A stretch of DNA of 64,000 nucleotides from Cupriavidus oxalaticus (GCF_004768545.1 NZ_CP038635.1:1178001-1242000); one strand, 5' to 3'; shown: positions 37,350 to 46,973, counted from the stretch's first letter. Numbers and translations: made by a program. The notes: generated by a model from the sequence alone, not told the origin.

Positions 37350-39199
37350 GTGCGCCCAGCATGGGCGCACTCTTGTGGGTGCAAGTCCCACCGTAAGCTG
37401 ATCACAGCGAACGAAGCGAAGCGCAACTGCGTGAGGGCGACCGAGCGTGGGGAGGAAGCGTGGAGCGTAAATCGTGAGCCGATGAACAAGAACCACATAG
37501 AAGGCGCGGCTGAGCAGGGCGAGCGGGCGAGAAACCGCGAAGCTCTTGTGATCAAGGCGAGGCAGCGTAAATGTGGCGGCTGTGCGATGAAGGAGTGCGT
37601 TCTTACCTGGGGAGACCTCACCTCGATCCCGAAAGGGTAACGGCGTCGAGCCGGAGTGAGGAGTCAGCAGAGGCCGTAGTAGCCAGAGGACAGACCGGCA
37701 AGGTTGGAGCTATTGGCGAAGGGCCGAACGAGAGGAAGTGTCAGAAGCCATGACGATGTTGGAGGCCAGGCGCCAGAAGCCCGCGCGAGCGGGGCGGGAC
37801 ACCGAAGCCAGGGGTGAAGCCCCGGATGGAGTGTGTCGCGGCGAAGCCGAAATCCCGCGGCATGAAACGGACGGCACAGGGTCGGCGCTGCTGGAAGCGG
37901 CGCTGACGCGCGAGAACTTGCGGCAGGCGTTCAAACGGGTGCGGGCGAACAAGGGGTCGGCGGGTGTGGACGGGCTGGACATTGACCAGACGTCGCGCAA
38001 ACTGGCGTCCGAGTGGCCTCGTATCCGTGAGGAACTGCTGCGGGGGACGTACCGGCCCAGTCCGGTACGACGGGTGACGATCCCGAAGGCGGAAGGTGGC
38101 GAGCGCGAGCTTGGCATCCCGACGGTGACGGATCGGCTGATCCAGCAGGCGCTGTTGCAAGTCCTGCAACCGCTGCTTGACCCGACCTTCAGCAAGCATA
38201 GCTACGGGTTTCGGCCTGGACGGCGGGCACATGATGCGGTGTTAGCCGCTCAGTCGTTCGTGCAGTCGGGCCGTCATGTGGTGGTGGACGTGGACTTGGA
38301 GAAGTTCTTCGACCGGGTCAACCACGACATTCTGATCGACCGCCTAAGGCAACGCATCGCCGACGCCGGGATCATCCGGCTGATACGAGCCTACCTGAAC
38401 GCGGGAATCATGGATGGCGGGGTGGTCATGGAACGGCATCAGGGAACGCCGCAAGGTGGTCCCCTGTCGCCGCTGCTGGCCAACGTCTTGCTAGATGAGG
38501 TGGACAAGGAGTTAGAGTGGCGGGGTCACTGCTTCGCGCGGTATGCCGATGACTGCAACGTCTACGTTGGCAGTCGTCGCGCTGGCGAGCGGGTGATGGC
38601 TCTGCTACGAAGGCTCTATGACCGCCTCAAGCTGAAAGTTAACGAAGCCAAAAGCGCCGTGGCGCCGGTATTTGGTCGCAAGTTCCTTGGGTATGGCCTA
38701 TGGCAAGCCCGGGACGGTGTGATCAAACGTGTGGTGGCTGCTAAGCCAATGGCGGCGTTCAAACAGCGTGTCAGGGTACTGACGCGGCGCAATGGTGGGC
38801 GCAGCCTCCAAGCCGTAGTCGATCAGTTGCGCCCTTACCTGCTGGGCTGGAAAGCCTACTTCGGGCTGGCGCAGACCTCCAGAATCTGGCGTGAGTTGGA
38901 CAGCTGGATAAGGCGGCGGCTTCGGGCCTTGCAGCTCAAACAGTGGCGCAGGGGCAAGACTATCCACCGCGAACTGCTTCGCCTGGGGGCCTCACTACCG
39001 GTGGCGCAGTCGGTGGCGGCGTTAAGCCGTCGCTGGTGGCACAACAGCCTATCGGCGATTCATCGGGTGCTGACCACTGCCTACTTCGATAGTCTGGGAC
39101 TGCCCCGTCTCGTCTGACCTCAACCTCTCGAACCGCCCGGTGCGGACCCGCATGCCGGGTGGTGTGGCAGGGGATGCAGCCCGATGGGCTGCCCCCTAT
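37350..39199 (+). mobile_element. Group II intron, probably class IIC-like
   Basis: The 5' end is GTGCGCCCAGCATGGGCGCAC (GUGYG-type, forming the first hairpin). The 3' part has domain V at 39132-39163 (ACCGCCCGG, tetraloop GACC, CCGGGTGGT, with a CGC catalytic triad, as in class IIC) and a domain VI hairpin ending in CCTAT at 39199. About 1.85 kb including a maturase gene without a visible endonuclease domain. Insertion after a terminator T-run is the habit of class IIC. The exact 3' boundary is an estimate. Confidence 0.85.
37750..39117 (+). CDS. ltrA: Group II intron reverse transcriptase/maturase
   Basis: 455 residues: reverse transcriptase blocks 0-7 (GSAGVDGLDIDQTSR, RELGIPTVTDRLIQQALLQV, FSKHSYGFRPGRRAHDAV, GTPQGGPLSPLLANVLLDEV and the catalytic RYADDCNVYV), then the maturase X domain (YLLGWKAYFGLAQTSRIW; RRRLRALQLKQWRRGKTIHR). 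There is no HNH endonuclease module. It helps splicing and retrohoming of the intron. GTG 37738 is an alternative start; ATG 37750 has better spacing from GAGAGGAA. Confidence 0.92.
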   Translation: MTMLEARRQKPARAGRDTEARGEAPDGVCRGEAEIPRHETDGTGSALLEAALTRENLRQAFKRVRANKGSAGVDGLDIDQTSRKLASEWPRIREELLRGTYRPSPVRRVTIPKAEGGERELGIPTVTDRLIQQALLQVLQPLLDPTFSKHSYGFRPGRRAHDAVLAAQSFVQSGRHVVVDVDLEKFFDRVNHDILIDRLRQRIADAGIIRLIRAYLNAGIMDGGVVMERHQGTPQGGPLSPLLANVLLDEVDKELEWRGHCFARYADDCNVYVGSRRAGERVMALLRRLYDRLKLKVNEAKSAVAPVFGRKFLGYGLWQARDGVIKRVVAAKPMAAFKQRVRVLTRRNGGRSLQAVVDQLRPYLLGWKAYFGLAQTSRIWRELDSWIRRRLRALQLKQWRRGKTIHRELLRLGASLPVAQSVAALSRRWWHNSLSAIHRVLTTAYFDSLGLPRLV

Positions 39200-39239
39200 G
39201 CCGATTTGCGTGCTTATCTTTGTCTCGCCGGGTAAACCC

Positions 39240-39268
39240 TTGCTACTGACGGCGCCCGAATGTTTTAT
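39240..39268 (+). promoter_or_regulatory. Candidate promoter of the ABC transporter operon
   Basis: TTGCTA (39240-39245), 17-base spacer, TTTTAT (39263-39268). It is downstream of the intron, so intron insertion leaves the operon promoter intact. Confidence 0.4.
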
Positions 39269-39293
39269 TCTCCGACACACCGTATCGGTAAAT

Positions 39294-39317
39294 GAAACAA
39301 TGTTTCGATCAACGAAA
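39294..39317. promoter_or_regulatory. Candidate IclR-type operator
   Basis: Two overlapping inverted repeats, GAAAC-AAT-GTTTC (39294-39306) and TTTCG-ATCAA-CGAAA (39303-39317). The first resembles operators of IclR/KdgR proteins. They straddle the start codon of the binding-protein gene, so repression would act just past the promoter. Confidence 0.45.
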
Positions 39318-40934
39318 TTTCCCGGCGCCGCGCTGGCCGCTGCTTTTGCCCTGTCCGCACTGGCGGGCGGGATCCGTCCCGCGCATGCCGCCGACCTGCG
39401 CATCGGCTACAAGGCCGAGGTCAGCGCTGCCGATCCGCATGTGCTGGACGCCGCCGGCCGCAACCTGTGGGGCCACGTGTACGAGACCCTGGTAGGCCTC
39501 GACAACGCCTTGCGCCCGGTGTCGCTGCTGGCCACCAGCTGGCGCCAGCTGGACGACCACAACTGGGAATTCCAGCTGCGCCCGGGGGTGAAGTTCAGCA
39601 ATGGCGCGCCGTTCACCGCGAAGGATGCGCGCTATTCGATCGAGCGCGCGCGCAAGCTGTCCGGCGCGCGCACCTTCCGCACCTACCTGAAGTCGGTCGA
39701 GGCGGTCGAGGCCACGGGCCCGCTGACGCTGCGCGTACGCACCCGCACGCCCAACCCGGTGTTGCCGCAGAACATCGGCATGGTGGCGATGCTGCCGCAC
39801 GGCCTGGGGCAGGGCGTGCGCGAGGCGGACTTCGCCCATGGCCAGGCGAGCATCGGCACCGGCCCGTACCGGTTGGTGGCGTGGGAACACGGCCAGCAGC
39901 TGACGCTGGCGCGCAATCCCGGCTACTGGGGCGGCGCGCAGCCGTGGGACCGGGTGGTGTTCCAGTTCATCCCCAAGGAGCCGGCGCGCGCGTCGGCGTT
40001 GCTGTCGGGGCTGGTGGACGTGATCGATGCCTCGTCGGCCAGCATTGCCGAAGCCTTCGCGCGCACCAACGGCCGCATCCGCACGGTGGCGGCAACCTCG
40101 TACATGCTGAACTACCTGCAGCTCGACCAGGGGCGGGCAGTCTCGCCCTATGTGCAGGATGCCGCCGGCCGGCCGCTGCCCGCCAACCCGTTGCGCGACG
40201 TGCGCGTGCGCCAGGCCATCAGCGTCGCGATCGACCGCGACCTGATCGCGGCGCGCGTGACCAAAGGGGATTCGGTGCCCGCCGGGCAGATGGTGCCGGC
40301 AGGCTTCTTCGGCTTTGCCCCGGCCGTGGCCGCGCCGCGTGCCGATACCGCGGAGGTGCGCCGGCTGCTCATCGCGGCCGGCTATCCCGACGGCTTCCGC
40401 CTGACGCTGCATTGCCCGAGCGACCGCTACCTGAACGACGCCAAGACCTGCGAGGCGGTGGGCCAGATGCTGACCCGCGCGGGCATCCGCACCGAGGTGC
40501 GCACGTTGCCGTACTCGGTCTACATCACCCGCGCCACCTCCGGCGGCGAGGGTGGCAAGCCGGAATTCAGCGCCTTCCTGCTCGGCATCGGCGCGGTCAG
40601 CGGCGATTCGCTGGAACCGCTGGTGGCGGTGGCGCATGCGCAGGACAAGGCCGCCGGCCTGGGTGCGAACAACCGCAGCGGTTATGCCAATCGCGAACTG
40701 GACGCGCTGGTGGAAAACTCCATGCGCACCATGGCGCCGGCGCCGCGCGAGCAGTTGCAGCGCCGGGCCGCTGAACTGCTGGCTGCCGACGCCGGCATCG
40801 TGCCGCTGCACCACCTGCGCGCCGCCTGGGCGTATCGCGCCGGGCTGGAAGTGCAGCCGCGCGCCGACGGCTTTACCTACGCCGGCAACATCCGCCCCGC
40901 TGCGCCTGCAGCGACGCCTGCGGCGCAACCCTGA
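39300..40934 (+). CDS. ABC transporter periplasmic binding protein, peptide/nickel type (SBP_bac_5)
   Basis: 544 residues: signal peptide 1-30 (cleavage after AHA), then the family 5 extracellular solute-binding fold (LRIGYKAEVSAADPHVLDAAG; FSNGAPFTAKDARYSIERA; GTGPYRLVAWEHGQQLTLARNPGYWG over segments). It delivers peptides or similar solutes to the following permeases. It lies first in a five-gene operon; 29 bases separate it from the permease gene. Ligand unknown. Confidence 0.92.
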   Translation: MFRSTKFPGAALAAAFALSALAGGIRPAHAADLRIGYKAEVSAADPHVLDAAGRNLWGHVYETLVGLDNALRPVSLLATSWRQLDDHNWEFQLRPGVKFSNGAPFTAKDARYSIERARKLSGARTFRTYLKSVEAVEATGPLTLRVRTRTPNPVLPQNIGMVAMLPHGLGQGVREADFAHGQASIGTGPYRLVAWEHGQQLTLARNPGYWGGAQPWDRVVFQFIPKEPARASALLSGLVDVIDASSASIAEAFARTNGRIRTVAATSYMLNYLQLDQGRAVSPYVQDAAGRPLPANPLRDVRVRQAISVAIDRDLIAARVTKGDSVPAGQMVPAGFFGFAPAVAAPRADTAEVRRLLIAAGYPDGFRLTLHCPSDRYLNDAKTCEAVGQMLTRAGIRTEVRTLPYSVYITRATSGGEGGKPEFSAFLLGIGAVSGDSLEPLVAVAHAQDKAAGLGANNRSGYANRELDALVENSMRTMAPAPREQLQRRAAELLAADAGIVPLHHLRAAWAYRAGLEVQPRADGFTYAGNIRPAAPAATPAAQP

Positions 40935-40963
40935 CCGATCCACCGCTTCCTGTCCTGATCGCT

Positions 40964-41935
40964 ATGCTCGAAACCCTCCTGAAGCGGCTGCTGCAAAGCC
41001 TCGTCGTGCTGTGGCTGATGTCGGTGCTGACCTTCTGCGCCGTCAACCTGATCGGCGACCCGGTGCACTTGCTGGTCAGCCCCACCGCCACCGAGCAGGA
41101 AACCGCCGACGCGCGGCACGCGCTCGGGCTGGACCTGCCGGTGCCGCAGCAATACCTGCGCTTCATGCAGGGCGCGCTACGCGGCGACCTCGGCGAATCC
41201 TTCATCTACAACCGTCCCGCGATCGAGCTGATCGTCAGCCGCGTGCCGGCCACGCTGGAACTGGCCGTGACCGCGCTGCTGCTGTCGCTGGGCATCGGCA
41301 TCCCGATCGGCGTGTTCGCCGGGCTCAAACCGGACAGCCGGCTGGCGCGCGCGCTGATGGCAGGCTCGCTGGGCGGCGTGATCATGCCGACGTTCTGGGT
41401 CGGGATGATCGGCATCCTGGTGTTCTCGGTGAACCTTGGCTGGCTGCCCTCGGGCGGGCGCGGTCCGGTCACCAGCGTGCTCGGCATGCCGCTGTCGGTG
41501 ACCAGCTGGGAGGGGATCCGCTTCCTGCTGCTGCCGGCGCTGACGCTGTCGCTGTTCAAGATCTCGCTGGTGGCGCGGCTAGCCGAAGCCGGCACGCGCG
41601 AAGTGGCGGGGCAGGAGTACATCAAGTTTGCCCGCGCCAAGGGCGTGGGCAGCGCGCGGCTGGTGCTGCGCCACGTGGTGCCCAATGTGCTGATCCCGAT
41701 CGTCACCGTGGTCGGGCTGGAATTCGGCCACCTGATCGCCTTCTCGGTGGTGACCGAGTCGGTGTTCTCGTGGCCGGGCATGGGCAAGCTGATCATCGAT
41801 TCGGTGCTGGCGCTGGACCGCCCGGTGGTGGTGGCTTACCTGCTGGTCACGCTGGTGCTGTTCGTGGTGCTGAACCTGGTGGTCGACCTGCTCTACGTGG
41901 TGCTCGATCCGCGACTGCGCCACAAGGCGGCCTGA
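40964..41935 (+). CDS. ABC transporter inner-membrane permease, DppB type
   Basis: 323 residues, six membrane segments, with an N-terminal membrane anchor (LQSLVVLWLMSVLTFCAVN), a periplasmic loop and the ATPase-contact EAA loop (EAGTREVAGQEYIKFARAKG). Partner of the next permease. Confidence 0.95.
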   Translation: MLETLLKRLLQSLVVLWLMSVLTFCAVNLIGDPVHLLVSPTATEQETADARHALGLDLPVPQQYLRFMQGALRGDLGESFIYNRPAIELIVSRVPATLELAVTALLLSLGIGIPIGVFAGLKPDSRLARALMAGSLGGVIMPTFWVGMIGILVFSVNLGWLPSGGRGPVTSVLGMPLSVTSWEGIRFLLLPALTLSLFKISLVARLAEAGTREVAGQEYIKFARAKGVGSARLVLRHVVPNVLIPIVTVVGLEFGHLIAFSVVTESVFSWPGMGKLIIDSVLALDRPVVVAYLLVTLVLFVVLNLVVDLLYVVLDPRLRHKAA

Positions 41936-41990
41936 GCCCGGCTGCATCCACGCCCAACAGAAGCCATAGAAAACGAACGAGAACCTATCG

Positions 41991-42938
41991 ATGTCCCTGC
42001 CTGCATCCCAACCTGACGCCGCCATGCCGGCGCTCGCGGCAAGCGCCGCGCCTGCCGCGCCGCTGCCAACCGCGCGGCCCTCGCTGCTGCGGCGCTTCGT
42101 CGCCAACCGCGTCGCGGCGGCGGCACTGGCGCTGCTTGCAGTACTGCTGCTGATCGCCGCGCTGGCCCATGTCATCAGCCCGCAGAACCCGTACGACCTG
42201 GCCACGGTATCCGTCATCGACTCCGAGCTGCTGCCCGGCAGCGCCGGCTACGAAGGCAACGTGCACTACTGGCTCGGCACCGACGGCGCCGGCCGCGACC
42301 TGGTCAGCGCGATCTTCTATGGCATCCGCATCAGCGTGGGCGTCGGCGTGATCAGCGCGGTGGTGGCGCTGATGGTCGGCAGTGCCGTTGGTCTTGCGGC
42401 GGCTTACTTCGGCGGCGTGGTCGATGCCGCGATCATGCGCATCGTCGACCTGCAGCTGAGCCTGCCGGCGGTGCTGGTGGCGCTGATCCTGCTGGCCGTG
42501 CTGGGGCAGGGCGTGGACAAGACGCTGCTGGCGCTGGTGATCGTGCAGTGGGCCTACTTTGCGCGCACGGTGCGCGGCGCGGCGCAGGTGGAGCGGCGCA
42601 AGGAGTATGTCGAGGCGGCGCTGGGCCAGGGGCTGCCGGCGCTGCGCGTGATGTTCCGGCACATCCTTCCCAACTGCATGGCGCCGCTGGTGGTGACCGG
42701 CACGCTGCAGATCGCGCACGCGATCACGCTGGAGGCGACCATGAGTTTCCTCGGCATCGGCCTGCCGCGCACGCAACCGTCGCTCGGCATGCTGATCGCC
42801 AACGGCTTCGAGTACATGCTGTCGAACAAGTACTGGATCAGCATCTTCCCGGGCGTGGCCCTGGTGCTGCTGATCGGCTCGATCAACCTGGTGGGCGACC
42901 GCCTGCGCCGCGTGCTGAACCCGCGGCTGAACGGCTGA
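41991..42938 (+). CDS. ABC transporter inner-membrane permease, DppC type
   Basis: 315 residues. The N-terminal cytoplasmic stretch is Ala/Pro-rich; the first membrane segment is at about 43-65, and the DppC-type motif GTDGAGRDLVSAIFYGIRIS follows. EAA loop: ERRKEYVEAALGQGLPALRV. Pairs with the DppB-type permease 55 bases upstream. Confidence 0.95.
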   Translation: MSLPASQPDAAMPALAASAAPAAPLPTARPSLLRRFVANRVAAAALALLAVLLLIAALAHVISPQNPYDLATVSVIDSELLPGSAGYEGNVHYWLGTDGAGRDLVSAIFYGIRISVGVGVISAVVALMVGSAVGLAAAYFGGVVDAAIMRIVDLQLSLPAVLVALILLAVLGQGVDKTLLALVIVQWAYFARTVRGAAQVERRKEYVEAALGQGLPALRVMFRHILPNCMAPLVVTGTLQIAHAITLEATMSFLGIGLPRTQPSLGMLIANGFEYMLSNKYWISIFPGVALVLLIGSINLVGDRLRRVLNPRLNG

Positions 42939-42954
42939 GGCCACGGAGACACAC

Positions 42955-43923
42955 ATGGCACTACTGGAAGTCTCCGGGCTGAGCACCAGCTTTGCATTGG
43001 GCAGCGGCCGCAAGGCATTGAAGGCCGTCGACGATGTCTCGTTCACGCTGGAGCCGGGCGAGATCCTCGGCATCGTCGGCGAGTCCGGTTCGGGCAAGTC
43101 GGTGACGGCGTTCTCGCTGATGAACCTGCTGGACCCGCCCGGGCGCGTCAGTGGCGGTTCGGTCCGCTTCAAGGGGCAGGAGTTGCTGTCGTGCTCGCCG
43201 CGCCAGTGGCAGGCCCTGCGCGGCGATCGCATCGCGATGGTGTTCCAGGATCCGATGATGTCGCTGAACCCGGTGATGCGCGTGGGCGACCAGCTGGTCG
43301 AGACCGTGCGGGTGCACCACCGCCGCACCCGCGCGCAGGCGCATGCGCAGGCAGTCGATGCGCTGGCGCGCGTGGGCATCCCGGCGCCGCAGGAGCGCAT
43401 GCGTGCCTATCCGCACGAGCTCTCCGGCGGCATGCGGCAGCGCGTGGCGATCGCCAGTGCGCTGATCAACCGGCCCGACCTGATCATTGCCGACGAGCCC
43501 ACCACGGCGCTGGACGTCACCATCCAGGCGCAGATCCTGTACGAGATGAAGCAGCTGGTGCGCGAGACCGGCGCCGCCGCGATCTGGATCAGCCATGACC
43601 TGGCCGTGGTCAAGGACCTTGTCGATCGTGTCTGCGTGATGTACGCCGGCAGGGTGGTGGAGCAGGGGCCGGTGGCCGAGCTGATCGCGCGGCCGCTGCA
43701 CCCGTACACGCGCGGGCTGCTCGACTCTTTGCCGACGCCTGAAATGCGCGGCGCCACGCTGCGCGCGATTCCCGGGGCCGCCCCGGCATTGGCGGCGCTG
43801 CCGCCGGGATGCGCCTTCGCGCCGCGCTGCCCGCGCGTGCGCGAGGCCTGCAGCCAGCCGCCCGCGGCAACCCCGGTGCGCGGCCGCACGCTTCGCTGTT
43901 TCTATCCATTGGAGTCGGCATGA
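42955..43923 (+). CDS. ABC transporter ATPase, DppD type
   Basis: 322 residues: Walker A GESGSGKS, signature LSGGMRQR, Walker B LIIADEPTTALD, followed by the H loop SHDLAVV. The C-terminal extension CAFAPRCPRVREACSQ is the oligopeptide-transporter cysteine motif. It ends overlapping the next gene by 4 bases (ATGA). Confidence 0.96.
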   Translation: MALLEVSGLSTSFALGSGRKALKAVDDVSFTLEPGEILGIVGESGSGKSVTAFSLMNLLDPPGRVSGGSVRFKGQELLSCSPRQWQALRGDRIAMVFQDPMMSLNPVMRVGDQLVETVRVHHRRTRAQAHAQAVDALARVGIPAPQERMRAYPHELSGGMRQRVAIASALINRPDLIIADEPTTALDVTIQAQILYEMKQLVRETGAAAIWISHDLAVVKDLVDRVCVMYAGRVVEQGPVAELIARPLHPYTRGLLDSLPTPEMRGATLRAIPGAAPALAALPPGCAFAPRCPRVREACSQPPAATPVRGRTLRCFYPLESA

Positions 43924-44879
43924 CCGTGCTGCTTGAAACCCGTCAGCTGCAGAAACGCTTTTCAATGAGGCCCGGCCTGCTGGGCCGCATGGCCGGCAAA
44001 CCGGTGCAGGCGGTGCATGCCGTCAACGAGGTCTCGTTGCAGGTGCGCAAGGGCGAGGTGCTGGGCGTGGTCGGCGAGTCCGGGTGCGGCAAGTCCACGC
44101 TGGGCCGCATGCTCGCCGGGCTGCTGCCGCAGAGCGGCGGCGAAATCGCGTGGGAAGGGCGGCCCGCGGATGTCGCATCGGCCGGCTATCACCGCGCGGT
44201 GCAGATGGTGTTCCAGAATCCCTATGCCTCGCTCAATCCCAGGCTGCGCATCGGCCGGGCCATTACCGAGGGCGCGGTCTACCACCGCATGGTCAGCCGC
44301 GCCCGGGCTGCCGAGCTGGCTGGCGAGCTGCTGCAGCAGGTCGGCCTCGACCCCAGCTACGCCGAGCGCTATCCGCACGAGTTCTCCGGCGGCCAGCGCC
44401 AGCGCGTGGCGATTGCCCGCGCGCTGGCACTGCGCCCGCGACTGCTGATCTGCGATGAAGCCGTGTCCGCGCTCGATGTCTCGGTGCAGGCGCAGATCAT
44501 CAACCTGTTCATGCAGCTGCGGCGCGAGCATGGGCTGACCTACGTCTTTATCAGCCACAACCTGGCGGTGGTGGAGCACATGTCCGACCGGGTCGCGATC
44601 ATGTACCTGGGCCGTGTGGTCGAGAGCGGCGATGCCCGCTCGGTGTTCGCCGCGCCCAACCATCCCTATACCCGCGCGCTGCTGGCCGATGCGCCGCGGC
44701 TGGGCGGCGGCACCGCCAGCCACCAGCCGATCCGCGGCGAGTTGCCCAGCCCGCTGGCGCCGCCGACCGGTTGCGCCTTCCATCCGCGCTGCCCGCATGC
44801 CAGCGCACGCTGCGCCGCCGAAGTGCCGCTGCTGCGCGATATCGGCGGTCGCCTGTCCGCCTGCCACCTGAATGACTAG
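43920..44879 (+). CDS. ABC transporter ATPase, DppF type
   Basis: 319 residues: Walker A GESGCGKST, signature FSGGQRQR, Walker B LLICDEAVSALD (the DppF-type DEA variant), and a C-terminal Cys motif (CAFHPRCPHASARC). The ATG overlaps the DppD-type stop, showing coupled translation of a heterodimeric ATPase pair. A 44923-44946 hairpin (GCCGCCCCGCC/GGCGGGGCGGC) without T-run follows. Confidence 0.96.
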   Translation: MTVLLETRQLQKRFSMRPGLLGRMAGKPVQAVHAVNEVSLQVRKGEVLGVVGESGCGKSTLGRMLAGLLPQSGGEIAWEGRPADVASAGYHRAVQMVFQNPYASLNPRLRIGRAITEGAVYHRMVSRARAAELAGELLQQVGLDPSYAERYPHEFSGGQRQRVAIARALALRPRLLICDEAVSALDVSVQAQIINLFMQLRREHGLTYVFISHNLAVVEHMSDRVAIMYLGRVVESGDARSVFAAPNHPYTRALLADAPRLGGGTASHQPIRGELPSPLAPPTGCAFHPRCPHASARCAAEVPLLRDIGGRLSACHLND

Positions 44880-45046
44880 CTAGCCGCCGCGCGCGGCACG
44901 CCAGCCTCCCGGATTTCTCACAGCCGCCCCGCCATGGCGGGGCGGCGGGGGAGCGTTCGCGCCGCGCGCAGGATCAAAGACGACGGCAGACGGGAGATCC
45001 AACGGGGGAAGTCATGCATCGCCAACCAAGGAAAGGGAGAAGAGCC

Positions 45047-46086
45047 ATGAACCAAGCCAGACCATATCGGCGGCAAGTCCGCCATGTCTGCATTGGCAGC
45101 GCGCTGGCGCTGCTGTCGGCTGCGGCCGACGCATCGGTGACGCTGTACGGCCGCATCGATACCGACATCGAATACCAGAAGGGACCGGACGGCCCGGCCA
45201 CGCAGATGGTCGACAACGCCTCGCGCTGGGGCATGCGCGGCAGCGAAGAGCTTGGCGGCGGCATGAGCGCCGCGTTCGGCCTGGAGCAGGGCTTTTCCGC
45301 CGACAGCGGCATGGCCACCAACCCGCAGTTCCGCAATGCCTTTGTCGGGCTGCAGGGCGGCTTTGGCGCGTTTGCGCTGGGACGGCTGGATTCGGCGACC
45401 ATCGTCGGCTCGCCGATCTATTCGCAGGTGACGCAGAACGTAGACTTTGCGATCCACGATGCCGGCGCCACCGCGATCGGCACCAGGGTGCTGAATGCGC
45501 GCAACCGCGTGTCCAATGCCCTGGGCTACATGACCCCACCTTTGGCGGTTTTTCCGTGCGGGCGCGCGTGAACCTGGCAGGCCCCGATCCGGCCACGCCC
45601 AACGCCAGCTCGCCGGTGAAGGCGGAAGACGATTTCCGCCAGTATGACATTGGCCTGAACTATGCGGCCGGCAACTTTGCCGCGGGCCTGGGCTATTCGC
45701 GCGATGCCAAGACCGGCGGGCTGGTCGCCAACGACTTCCGCGACAAGGTGCAGGCGGTGGCGTCTTATGACTTCACCGTGGTCAACGTGTATGGGCTCTA
45801 CGGGCGCGACCGCTACGTCGGCACCGCCACCACGCGCACCGACGTGCCGTACTGGCTGGTCGGCTTCACCGTGCCGTACGGCGCGCACAGCGTGACCGTC
45901 AACTACATGGAGCGCGCGGTGCAGCGCGACCCCCAGGGCCGGCTGATAAAGGTGCAGGCCGCCTATGGCTACCGCCTGAGCAAGCGCACCATGCCTTATG
46001 TCTTCTTCGACCGCGAGGACCCGAACTCGCACAGGGCCGGTGATACCGTGACCACGGCCGGCATCGGCATCCAGCACAAATTTTGA
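45047..46086 (+). pseudogene. Outer-membrane porin gene with a single-base frameshift
   Basis: Betaproteobacterial trimeric porin (Omp32-like). From ATG 45047: signal region, then SVTLYGRIDTDIEYQKG, GMRGSEELGGGMSAAFGLEQ and FVGLQGGFGAFALGRLDS. After NALGYMTP the frame is lost at about 45533-45540; the second frame resumes with VRARVNLAGPDPATPNASSP and ends in GIGIQHKF with the terminal Phe of porins. Adding one base gives 346 codons exactly. It could be genuine inactivation or a sequencing slip in a C-run (ACCCCACC). Possibly a specific channel for the operon's solute. Confidence 0.88.
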
Positions 46087-46088
46087 GT

Positions 46089-46955
46089 ATGACGCTTCCT
46101 TATACGCTGATCGAACCGGCTGGCGCGGCGTTGCCGCTGGTGGTCGATTCCCCGCACAGCGGGCAGGCCCGAGCCGGCGGCTTGCCGTCCTCGCTGCCGC
46201 TGGCCGCTCCGCCCGAAGCCCTGCTGACGGGCTGGGATGCCTATGTCGACGAGTTGTTCGCGCATGCGCCGGCGGTGGGCGGCACGCTGCTGTGCGCGGA
46301 TTTTCCGCGCTGGCTGGTGGACGTGAACCGCGCCCGCGACGATATCGACCCGGCGCTGGTCGACGGTGCCATGCCGTTCGCGCTGCGGCCCAGCGACAAG
46401 GCCTGCCGCGGCATGGGCGTGCTGCGCCGGCTGGCGCTGCCGGGCGTACCGGTCTACGGCGCACCGCTGACGCCTGCCATGGCCGAGCAACTGCTGAAGG
46501 CCTACTACGATCCCTACCATGCCGCGCTTGCCCGCGCGATGGCGGGGCACCATGCGCGCTTCGGCGCGGTGTGGCATCTCGACTGCCATTCGATGAAGTC
46601 GCGCGGCAATGCCATGAACGTGGACCACGGCTCCGAGCGGCCGGACTTCGTCCTCAGCAACCGCGACGGCACGACTTGCCCTGAGGGGTTTGTCGAACTG
46701 GTGGGTCAATGCCTGCGCGGCTTTGGCTACCAGGTCGGCATCAACTGGCCGTACAAGGGCGCGGAACTGGTGACGGCGTACTCGGACCCGGCGCGCGGGC
46801 GCTACAGCCTGCAGATCGAAATCAACCGCGCGCTGTACCTGGACGAGGCGCGCTTCGTGCCGCATGACGGGTTTGCCCGGCTGCGCGGCCATCTCGACCA
46901 GCTGCTCGAGCGCGTTGCGGACCATATCCGCGCGGAGCTGGCGCGCGGCGCGTAA
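46089..46955 (+). CDS. N-formylglutamate amidohydrolase-family protein
   Basis: 288 residues of the HutG2/N-formylglutamate deformylase family (PF05013 type). Seen: LVVDSPHSGQ, DFPRWLVDVNRARDDIDP and WHLDCHSMKSRG, which hold the zinc/catalytic residues, plus LSNRDGTTC and LQIEINRALYLDE. In histidine degradation it frees glutamate and formate from N-formylglutamate. No hut genes are near; its position 2 bases after the porin stop suggests action on an imported formyl- or acylated compound. Confidence 0.88.
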   Translation: MTLPYTLIEPAGAALPLVVDSPHSGQARAGGLPSSLPLAAPPEALLTGWDAYVDELFAHAPAVGGTLLCADFPRWLVDVNRARDDIDPALVDGAMPFALRPSDKACRGMGVLRRLALPGVPVYGAPLTPAMAEQLLKAYYDPYHAALARAMAGHHARFGAVWHLDCHSMKSRGNAMNVDHGSERPDFVLSNRDGTTCPEGFVELVGQCLRGFGYQVGINWPYKGAELVTAYSDPARGRYSLQIEINRALYLDEARFVPHDGFARLRGHLDQLLERVADHIRAELARGA

Positions 46956-46973
46956 GTGAGCGCATGAGCGTGC

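Noticed and set aside
37350..39199. Retron, diversity-generating or phage-defence reverse transcriptase
   Set aside because: The RT carries a maturase X domain and is framed by group II intron RNA ends with a domain V; no template/variable repeats or effector gene are seen.
44923..44946. Terminator after the DppF-type gene
   Set aside because: A strong GC hairpin is present, but no T-run follows and porin transcription probably continues through; left as an unassigned hairpin.
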